Source: Zygnema cylindricum (lineage: Eukaryota; Streptophyta; Zygnematophyceae; Zygnematales; Zygnemataceae). Taken from it: 64,000 bases of DNA. Both the position numbers and the translations under genes were made by a program. Each line of letters starts with the position of its first letter. The first letter of the stretch is position 1. Positions 55,470 to 64,000 of the stretch are shown piece after piece. The DNA lies in the NCBI GenBank assembly GCA_037447655.1, contig JBBHKE010002268.1:47501-111500 (forward strand), written 5' to 3'. Under the pieces are notes generated by a model. That model did not search any database and was not told the origin of the DNA. It saw only the letters and a program-made list of their open reading frames with translations.

Positions 55470-57380
55470 TAATTGTACTGGAAATTGTCGTCGTTTGATT
55501 TGGAATGGCAAAGTTTTTTCGTTGTTGATCATCAGTATACGCGGAATAAAAACTTCGGTGTTTCGTGCGACACCAATGAGTATTTTGGCGTGAATGCAGT
55601 TTTTGGAAAGACCCACCACTCGGAGTTTGGTTCTATTACAAAGTCCCCTTTCACCGTTGATATTACGCAGTAGAATGATCAGTGTACCTGTTTCACATTA
55701 ATAAATGTCAATTAATATGTATTCAATATCTGATCATATATTTTTTGTTAATATGATTTAAATTATTGAAATTACAGATTGTGGTTTGTACTGGTGTGCA
55801 TATTTTTTTTTATATTTAAACAGATAAATAACCATGTGAACTTGTATTAATTTGATTTATATTAAAGAATGTGTATTTAATATATTATTATATTCAAGTT
55901 AATTTTGATTTAATCATAGGCATTATGGATTGTGGGCAATTAATTATATAAATTTTCACATTGATATTTAGAGACTTAAATAATTGTATGATAAATAAGG
56001 TTATAAAAATAATTGATGCACCTGTTTTTAGTTTGAGGTTGTGCTGGGATGCCACTGATTGTTAAGGAGTTGAGGAATTCTTGTGGAAACAATAATTGTT
56101 GATCAGGTTCTTCGATCTTCACTGAGTCTACAGAAATGTATTCATGCTCTTGTTCGGGTATTTTCCTCATCACCAAGTCGTTGACGATGTTAACATCCAC
56201 ATTGCGAGGAGATAGTATAGCACGATCTGAGAAGTAACCATCGCGAATGTATTGCGTTGTTACGTTTGGAAAGGTGCATTGAATGAGGTTCCCCAAGTTT
56301 GCATTCGTGTCATTGCTTCTGTGTAGCACTATATCTTTTGGAAGCTTTATGTACTTTGGTGATAACCGTGGGTGTGATTCGTGTCGCCCCTCCCCAACTA
56401 GAAGCAAGAAGTGGGCGAATTCCTGGAGTGTTGAGGCGGCAATGTCATATTGAGCTGTGGAACACACATATTTATTTTCAGACGAAGTTGTTTGAATTTT
56501 TGCAATAAGGGGTTGTTTTTAACGCATGCTGCGATGATTTGAGCATCTGTGGCTTTTTGAATAACTGGGAGGCATTCACGAAAGTCGCCCGCTATGAGAA
56601 ACACTACATTCCCGAATGGTTTTTGATCTCATCGTAAATCTTGCAATGTTTCATCCACTGCCTCAAGTAGATGTCGATGAGACATAGAAACTTTATCCCA
56701 AACAATTAGAGAGGTTTGACGCAATAGCTCTGCAAGATCTGATTGAGAAGAGATATTGCATGTAGATTGAGCATCTATATCTAATAGAAGCTTAAATCTT
56801 GAGTGCGCTGTCTTTCCTCCTGTCAATAATAAAGTTGCTATACCACTTGCAGCAACGGCGATAGCTATTTTGCCGTTAGTACGCACTTTTGCCAAAATCT
56901 TCTCTATGACAAATGACTTTCCTGTCCCTCCTGGTCCATCAAGAAAGAAGCAAGTTTTAGCGTTTGAAGTATCTTGTATTGCATTTGTTACTACGTCATA
57001 TATTTTTTTCTGTACTACATTGAGTGTGGTGACTGATGATAACACTCGTGTCATGTTTTCAAGATTGTAAGATTTTTCGGCGTCTATTAATGGATTTTTT
57101 TTTTGTGTTTGACGAATGAGTTACTTTGGATAGTCGGACAATTGGGGTAGAGTTGGATAATCCGTAAGCGATTTACCGCCCCCACGTAGGAATTGTTCGA
57201 TGTCCAATAAAGTCTCGTATTCTTCTTCTCGTTAAAGATTCTCATTATTACGCGACTCATGAGCTGTGTAATTCGCGCGATTTTTATAGTGGATATCCTC
57301 AGACATATCTTTGAAGTGTTTTGCCCATAATGATTTTGCGGATTGAAGATTAGCGCAGAGGAGGATTGTGGCAAATAGGT
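55470..57380 (-). pseudogene. Helitron helicase part (PIF1-like), broken
   Basis: Minus strand, 5' to 3': a Walker A motif in a frame from 57054 (LDGPGGTGKSFVIEKIL), IAIAVAASGIATLLL, a motif II in which the usual Asp-Glu reads Asp-Lys (LIVWDKVSMSH), GDFRECLPVIQ at about 56590, KYIKLPKDIVLH, ILSPRNVDVNIVND, then SGIPA and, in another frame, QHNLKLKTG. An AT-rich GT-AG stretch (about 56022 to 55699) looks like an intron, after which TLIILLRNINGERGLCNRTKL and VFIPRILMI, KRRQFPVQLGFAT carry late helicase motifs; a stop follows. Frame shifts near 56640, 56460 and 56030. Upstream (57516-57090) lies the Rep-helicase linker (FAEAASAMGLRDDD). Not functional. Confidence 0.85.
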
Positions 57381-57540
57381 GTCCGAGTTGTTTTGGCATT
57401 TGGAATGATACCGCTTCTTCCATGTATTTTTCCCACTCTACATCATCATCACGAAGTCCCATTGCACTTGCAGCTTCGGCAAATGTGGCATACTCGACAC
57501 CTTCGATAGAACACAAATATTTGAACGACAGTGGTCCTCG

Positions 57541-60500
57541 TCAATAGCAAAGTAACAAAGGCAGGTAATAACGTTCGGGTTCAACTGGTGAGCAGGTAAC
57601 CATTCTCCCTATGACACTTTGATTAACTCTTGCTCGCTTTTGGCAATATTTATTCTTCCAAATGTAATATTTAGGGATTTCCGGATACAAAAGGGAACGT
57701 GCGGTCTCATCATTGGCACATAAGTTGAAGTAACTTGTAAGTTTCGTAGACGAAGCACGATTCAAAATTGTTGACGCATTTCTGTTGCATGAAACGTAAC
57801 CATTTGCTGATAAGGTAAATGCACGGGAAGCTTTTCTACAGTGTGAGACTTAGCTTGTAAAGGGAACTCGAACAATCTCCAACATGATTCCGATGCGGAT
57901 ACGTATCGCGCATCTAAGTATTGTTGAATGTCGTCCCTGGGCTTGTTGTTTCCTAATAACACTGCGGCGCGATCATGCTCTTTTTACACATACTTGTACA
58001 AATATTTGACCGATGCTATTGTTGAGCACACTTCAACATTAGTGTGACAGTTGTATTTGTGCAAAAACCAAGGATTGTATGGAACGACAAATTGATTATC
58101 AAGTGTTTTTCCATTTTTTGTAATAACACGGCCATTATTTTGTCTCCTCTACATAGGATATCCATTACCATCCTCTTGAGTCTCTTCACAGAATGCTTTT
58201 GGAAATCCTTTCTTGCATTTGCCCTCACGCAAACAGCGCACGTCACACGGACCATGCATCATACATGCTGTCACTGTTTTGTACAATTTTTTGTTCATCG
58301 GATCTGGTATCTCTGCTGAAGCGAACACGTCATATTCTGTGGGTGTTCGAGGTTTATCCTCATCAGCTAACATTTGGAGCAAATGTGCATGAGGCAAACC
58401 GCGTTTTTGAAACTCAATCACGTGAATTCTTCCCACTTGTACTCCTAATACACCGTTTGAAATGTCTTGAAGTATAGCTTTCAGCTTCAAGGAAAACACG
58501 CGCACAGTTATGTCAGGTCGGTTGGAGGCAATCTCTCCGGGTTTCAATGATTGTTTGATTTCTTTCCAGTTAGGATTACATGTGATCGTTATAAATAAAT
58601 CTGGCTTGCCGAGTGCGCGGACAATTGCCATAGCGTTTTGGTATTGTTCTTGCATATACCTATCACCACCAGTGAAGCTTGGCGCTAAAATGATGTGTCG
58701 CCCTGTTCTTGAAAGCTCTTCATTGCGTTGGTTTACTACGACATTATTTGTTGCCGAAATATTTGCGTGACTTTGATGCCTCGCCTCATCGGTTACGACA
58801 CATTGGTCGCGTGGTATCAAATCTATTAATCCCCCATACAGCTCTGCGCGCAAAGTACGTTGATTCTCGCGCTGGAACTTAAGTCGTTGTTGCTCCACTT
58901 TCGCATACTGGTCCACACAATACTGTTGGAATAGGCGACCGGCTTTGTGTATTAAATTGTTTTCTCCTGCTCGCGTAAATAAACGATAGGCAGCATATGC
59001 TCTTGGGGACACACGTCTTCCATTTGTCATTTCCAAACCAAAAATGCCACCCGAGTTCACCATATGGAAATAGAAGTGGGTATTGGAGTGGGTCATACAA
59101 TGCGTGTGACTCGAATATTCGCATCATTCGATTGCCTCCTTTTATATTCAAAACTATATCTCTTCCTTCAGTATTTTCTGTTGGGTTAACCAAAATTGCT
59201 GCCACTTCTTGTGCTTGTGGCCGATTGTAAAGTCGTTGGTCTAAATTGTGAACAGTATCTTTTAGTATTAAGCGTAATTCAGGGGCTTCATGGATTCGTT
59301 CTCCGGCTGAAATAAATTGTTGCGCCAAAGGGTTGTGTGTTTTCATCATATTCTGAATCATTGTCACTACATTGTGGTGTAATCCATCCATAATACTCAT
59401 TCGCCTGTTTACTTGCGTCTCCATTGATGCGTCAACTACATAGACTTGTGCAAACGCAGCTTGATTTTCTTGGGGCAACAGTTGACCTATTCGATGACAT
59501 ATAGTTCCTTGAATACGGAAATTAAAAGGGTCGTTTCTTGCTCCAATCGATTGGTCGTTGAGAGGGAGTGTTGTGGATGCACCAAGTGAGGTAAACGAAA
59601 ACACCATGTTGTACGAACGGATTTTATTCAAGAAATTAGCATTGCTATACAAAGTTAAAAGCTCCGAAGGAGGCGTTTCATATGAAGCAAGTTGTACTTT
59701 GCCAAGCACACAACAAACTCTAGCAGTCTCTCCTGCCCATTTTTGTGCGTTGCAATGAGTGCATGTTATTTCTATAGGTAGAATTTTATGTCGTTCAGGA
59801 CAGATGTAATCTTCATGAAGTCTTAAAGCAATTTTTTGCACCCCTGCACGTCGGCGTCTGATACGTTGACGTTGACGATCACCTTCTGTGCGTCTTCGAA
59901 TGTCGCGTTGTTCTTCTGTCGCGTTTTGTTGTTGTACGGTGTGTTGTCTAAATTCAGGCTTGTCCAAGGATTCGTGAGTATTTTCGGTGTTGAATGGAAC
60001 AGCATTAGCTTCTAGTCCAGCAGCTTGTGATCTTTCATCCTCGTCGAGATGTTGAGCAAAATGTTCTTCGACATGAATAGTATGTATTTCTGCGGTCCAT
60101 ACGTCATTCTCTTTTAACCTTAAATTCGCCGTAGGTTGTGCCTCTACATCTTGAAGGTTTTTTCTTGCCAACTCATTTCCCGTATTTTCTTTTAGCGCAT
60201 GTTTCGCTCGTTTTCTTTCACGATCTTTTTGTAGTCGCTCCTCACGTTTTTCAGGGGTCTCTTGAGCTCGTTTTTTTGCACGTTCTTGACGTAAAAGTTC
60301 ATTGCGTTGATCACCTGTTTCTTTCGTCGATGTGGGCCGTACTGCACCCACATGTCCAATGTCGTGATTACGTATACAACTTTGGATCCACCCGAATTTC
60401 TCCTTCCACTTTTTATTACTGATATATTTTACCATTATTTTACCGTTAAAGCAAAAATACAACTATAATTTATATACGTTTAAAATGAATAATGTTCTTT

Positions 60501-60669
60501 TAAAATAAAATTGGGGTAGTACTTATTTTATATTTTCCTGAGAGCTTTTTCATTTAAACATTTAAATGCGCATATTTACGATCACATTGCTTTATGTGTT
60601 GAAAGTCTCACTATAGTCTATATGGGAACAACAATGACAACGTGGTTTTATTAACCACACAAACACACC
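57541..60669 (-). pseudogene. Helitron Rep (HUH) part and N-terminal region, broken
   Basis: From about 60462 on the minus strand: basic repeats (RAQETPEKREERLQKDRERK), a Helitron-like N-terminal domain with a Cys pair (CTHCNAQKW), FNFRIQGTICHRIG, YDPLQYPLLFPYGELGW, then a frame change near 59090. Rep motifs follow: FITITCNPNW, the HUH-type HVIEFQKRGLPHAHLLQ (about 58430), CMMHGPCDVRCLREGKC. The tyrosine motif reads KYLYKYV and is then broken by TAA at about 57986 before KEHDRA. Rolling-circle transposition needs this tyrosine region, so the copy is dead. The first coding exon (60942-60669, donor AAAAAG/GTGTGTTT) carries the same kind of basic repeat (RARETSEQRQQRQFQDRERK). Confidence 0.87.
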
Positions 60670-60942
60670 TTTTTCTCGCTTTCTTTCACGATCTTGAAAC
60701 TGGCGTTGTTGTCGTTGTTCTGAGGTTTCTCGCGCGCGCTTAGTTGCTGCTCGTTGTGCGTTGGTACGTTGTGATTGAGTTGGTACATTTTCATCTTGTC
60801 CTTGTTCTGCTCCATGTGTAACCGTCGTTTTTTCACGTCCCTCGTGCAACCGTTCTTCGCATTGGTTTGTTGTATTTCCAGTCGTAGTAGGAGGGTGTAT
60901 AGCGGTTAGTTGTCCATGTGGTAGATTAGACCCTGCGTCCAC
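60669..60942 (-). CDS. Helitron 5' exon, basic repeat
   Basis: An Arg/Gln/Glu-rich frame on the minus strand that ends at a good donor and matches the repeat at the start of the main Rep frame. Probably an N-terminal exon of the Helitron protein. The start is uncertain. Confidence 0.5.
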
Positions 60943-61265
60943 GCATAAAATATGGCCAATACATGTTTTTCAATTTCCGTTGGTATGTCTCATATTATTT
61001 GTTACCAAGCTTTTATTTGCCACATGAACAAAATATATAACGATTATATATATGTAGAAAATAAACAATTACATTTTTATTCGTCTTTACTCACTTTCAT
61101 TAGATTTTTCCAAGTCAAACCCATCATAACAACTTTTCAATTGGAAAAGTAAATTGGCATGCATGTGTCTCACATACACATTTTCATCATTTTTTGGAAT
61201 TTTTTTGTTTTAAGATATCTATCCTACCAACATATGGCAAGACTTAACAAAACAACCAATAATTA
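60943..61265. other. Helitron 5' non-coding DNA
   Basis: AT-rich, between the basic-repeat exon and the duplicated 5' block. Nothing recognisable. Confidence 0.4.
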
Positions 61266-62430
61266 CATTTCACAAAGTTATTTAACAACACTTATACTAT
61301 TTACTTGGAATAAAAACAATAGACTGATTTTTTTAGCTCACCTAAACGATATCGTAATTCTTCAGGTGTAGGTTCAAGCATCTACTGGGCCTAAATGCCA
61401 CTCCTGAATGTATTTCCAAAGGGTAAAAACATCATGTGTTTGAAATGCTTATCGATTTATGTCTAATTGAAATAGGCATACCCACGTCAACACATGACAC
61501 ACTATCAACGATAATACGATTCAATGAACAACTTGAAAACATGAAACTCTCTTTCTATCATCATAATTTGAAACATAACATAACATGATTCAAAGCAACA
61601 ACACAAACACATCACAAACTATTTCAAACGACAAAAGTGATTTATCGTACGTTGAGTGAATTAAATTACACTACTCATATCTACACATTTTGCACCATTT
61701 TCATGAACAAACCCAATTTGGAAACAGTAAATTCAATGTTTAAGAACCTCACAGGAATAATTCATGAACTACCCCCGCTTTCAAAGGAAAAAATCTCATT
61801 TCATAAAGTTATTTAACAATACATATACAATTTACATGAAAAAATAACTATAGAGTGATTTTTTTAGCTCACCTGATCGATATCGTATTTGATCAGGTGT
61901 TGGTTCAAACATCTATTCGGCCCAAATGCCAGTCCTGTATGTATTTCCGAAAGGTAAAAACATCATGTGTTTTATATGCTCGTCGATTTATGTTCAATTG
62001 TAATAGGCATACTCACGTCAACACATGATACACTATCAACATTAATACGATTCAATGACCAACTTGAAAACATGAAACTCTCTTTCTATTATTAAACACG
62101 AATTTCATTTCTATACCATCATGCATTCTATGTGCTAATTAACTTTTTCGGTTCATGTTCAACTAAAAAGCGTACTACTAAGAATTACAAACTTCATAAT
62201 TTGAAACATAACATAACATGATTCAAAGCAACAACACAAACACATCACAAACTATTTCAAACAACAAAAGTGATTTATCGTACGTTGAGTGAATTAAAGT
62301 ACACTACTCATATCTACACATTTTGCACCATTTTCAAAAACAAACCCCACTTGGAAACAGGAAATTCAATGTTTAAGAACCTAACACGAATAATTCATGA
62401 ACTGCCCCAACTTTCAAACGGAAAAAGACG
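61266..62430 (-). repeat. 531-bp direct duplication holding twin mini-exons
   Basis: Copy 1 is about 61266-61796, copy 2 about 61797-62430 with an extra block of about 107 bp. On the minus strand each has a short exon-like stretch ending at a GTGAGC donor: MLEPTPEELRYR (61381 to about 61343) and MFEPTPDQIRYR (61912 to 61873). The two peptides differ mostly by conservative changes, which suggests selection before decay. They are probably alternative or serial 5' exons of the Helitron gene. Confidence 0.6.
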
Positions 62431-62779
62431 TTTTTTTGTAGTTACAACTCTACAACGTACATCAGTATATAAATCAACTTACCTTGGTAATGTTGCTTTG
62501 AACACCTGCAGGTTGAGGCGTTAGTCGAGCCGAGAAAGCAGGTCGTTTCAAAGTTCAGCCAGACGAAATTGGTACTGTTCAGCCAATCACTATTTAGGTC
62601 GAATAAGCGTACTAATTTTATTTTATTTTCTTCTTGAATTCTAAAGATGTGCAAATTGAATTCTTTTTTTTACGGTACTGCCGCTAGTCGTTCGTAAATT
62701 GTTCGTGGGTAATTTTTTTACGGTACTGCCGGTGGTCGATCGTACATACGGTGGTCGTTCGCAACAATGCATTACACCA
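62431..62779. other. Helitron edge, no gene
   Basis: A minus-strand frame from 62654 reaches a donor-like CCAAG/GTAAGTTG near 62482, possibly a leader exon. The Helitron 5' end should lie in or near this stretch. TTTTTTTACGGTACTGCCG occurs twice (about 62666 and 62715). Confidence 0.4.
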
Positions 62780-63370
62780 GCGGTACGGCGGTCCGTATTG
62801 GGGACGGTCGCAAGGCAACGTTACATTTGTGCCTGGTACGGCGGTATGTCCTGCTGACGGGCGGCGGCGTAGAATTACGCCAGCGAGCGGCAGCGTATAA
62901 TTACGCCAACTGTCGGCAAAATAGAATTACGAAACTAAGCGGCAGCGTAAAATCATGCCAGCCGGCGAGAGCTTAAAATTACGCCACCAGGCGGCAGCGT
63001 ATAATCCGCCACCAGGCGTCAGCGTAGAATTATGCCGGCCGGCGGCTGCGTAGAATTATGCCACCTGGCGGGCGGCAGCGTAGAATATTGCCACGGTACG
63101 GCGGTCTTTACCGCGACGGGCAACACCGTAGAATTATGCCAACGGGCGGGCGGCAGCGTAGAATATTGCCACATTACGGCAGTCTGTACCGCGACGGGCG
63201 GTAGCGTAGAATTACGCAAGCTGGCGGACGGCAGCGTAGAATTACGCAAGCTGGCGGGCGGCAGCGTAGAATTACGCAAGCTGGCGGGCGGCAGCGTAGT
63301 ATTACGCCAGCGGGCGGGCTGCATCGTAGAATTGTGCCACGGTACGGTTGTCTGTACCACGACGGGCGAC
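62780..63370. repeat. GC-rich 30-bp minisatellite with higher-order units
   Basis: The basic unit is GGCGGCAGCGTAGAATTACG plus about 10 bases (CAAGCTGGCG or CCAGCGGGCG). Longer inserts with CACGGTACGGCGGTC-TACCGCGACGGG alternate with it. The 30-bp period keeps a frame open on both strands (plus: GGSVELRKLA repeats; minus: LPPASLRNST repeats). Composition differs sharply from the AT-rich neighbours. Confidence 0.85.
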
Positions 63371-64000
63371 AGCGCTACATCGTGCCCGCGGTACGGCTGT
63401 GTGACGGAAAAAATCCAAGACAGACACGGCGCCTATATAAGGATTTCCGGAGGGGCGAACCCAGTTCTCTTATTTATATACTGATGGAGGTTCACCCTTA
63501 GGGCGACGTTCCATCAAACGAACAGTGAGGTTGTTTACAAAAATCCGGACCTATCCGTACTACGCCGTACCTATTAATTTGTTTTTATACGTGAACAACA
63601 TTATAGAGAATCTTGCCAATATTCTTCAAAGGTTTGGGAGGTAACAATGATCGTTGGATGCTTTTTCACGAAGCATTCGCGTCCAAAGTTGGTGATGTAC
63701 CTCTTGGAGGTACATCCCCATTTACAGAAAAAAATGAGCCGCGACACGTTGGATAATGAATGTACGTGTCAATACGACAACCAACGGAAATCAAAAAAAT
63801 TCGCACATAATATGGTGCATTCTAAAATTCAACGGAAATCACGAAAGTGATCTCTACGAGCTTTCGTTGCGCTATTTTCGTTACCGACCATTCTTCACAC
63901 TATTTGCGAAAGCGCTCATTCATCACGCGAAAAAACAAAAACCCTAAAAATAATGAGCTGGCGTCTAACAAGCATTTGCAAAGAGTACGAAATTTGTGTG
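63371..64000. other. Right edge: TATA-like motif, no gene recognised
   Basis: CACGGCGCCTATATAAGG at about 63428 is a good TATA-box match directly after the minisatellite, and GGAGGTTCACCC at 63485 is shared with an element near 35.49 kb. It could be an LTR or a promoter. Frames to the right edge have no recognised motif. Confidence 0.4.

Larger units (their letters stand above)
54639..62430 (-). mobile_element. Helitron, decayed, minus strand
   Basis: The 3' terminus on the minus strand ends GATTTACTAG followed by host T (plus position 54638). A hairpin GCCCG-TGTAA-CGGGC lies 9 bases inside (54652-54666). CTRR ends with a GC hairpin are the Helitron rule, and no target duplication is expected. 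A second, slightly mutated hairpin lies at 55152-55166. The coding part is Rep plus helicase (next entries). The 5' terminus (TC after host A) was not identified; 62430 is only the end of the duplicated 5' block. Confidence 0.82.

Noticed and set aside
63032-63484. 150-codon repeat protein (and a 113-codon one on the other strand)
   Set aside because: Both strands stay open because the 30-bp unit is a multiple of three. No start context, splice signals or known domain.

Overview
The window is nuclear DNA of a green plant of the streptophyte line (a land plant or a charophyte alga; the sequence does not settle which). The reasons are spliceosomal GT-AG introns, an EamA/DMT membrane protein with a plastid-transit-like N-terminus, a GT92 (galactan-synthase-like) glycosyltransferase, chitinases that join a hevein domain to a GH18 domain, and plant-style Ty1/copia, hAT and Helitron elements. 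Genes are sparse. Most of the 64 kb is transposon, MITE, simple repeat or decayed intergenic DNA. There are two assembly gaps (2493-2986 and 22558-22567).

Layout. At 0.8-4.2 kb is a minus-strand GT92 gene fragment, broken by a gap and running off the left edge. At 4.2-10.9 kb is intergenic DNA with MITEs and copy 1 of a 1.4-kb duplicated segment. At 11.0-15.0 kb lie six exons of an EamA transporter gene; its 3' exon(s) were not found. At 15.4-16.3 kb is a 151-bp tandem repeat with an internal perfect palindrome. At 16.3-27 kb is a MITE field holding copy 2 of the duplicated segment, which carries a 489-bp MITE that copy 1 lacks. At 27.1-29.3 kb is a broken hAT transposase. At 29.8-31.9 kb is a chain of head-to-tail MITEs. 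At 32.0-32.5 kb is a solo LTR (LTR-B).

At 33-37 kb is mostly empty DNA with one possible small exon. At 37.3-45.0 kb is a copia complex: a gag-protease relic, then LTR-A, a primer site matching the anticodon arm of initiator tRNA-Met, a decayed gag-pol, a polypurine tract with LTR-B, and LTR-A again. At 45.0-46.0 kb are a tRNA-like relic, a (TA)n tract and an older LTR-A relative. At 46.4-48.9 kb is a hevein-GH18 chitinase pseudogene. At 50.5-52.6 kb are more MITEs. At 53.4-54.4 kb is a second chitinase copy with a complete split hevein domain but only the start of GH18. At 54.64 to about 62.4 kb is a decayed Helitron on the minus strand with a recognisable 3' terminus. At 62.8-63.4 kb is a GC-rich minisatellite.

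The host genes (GT92, EamA, chitinases) show no sign of acting as one unit. The coherent story is the mobile DNA. Two TIR families target TA, one targets TTA, and one makes 8-bp duplications; their ends nest on each other's target sites. I found no convincing new multi-gene system. The strongest new material is these TE families and the mosaic copia element.
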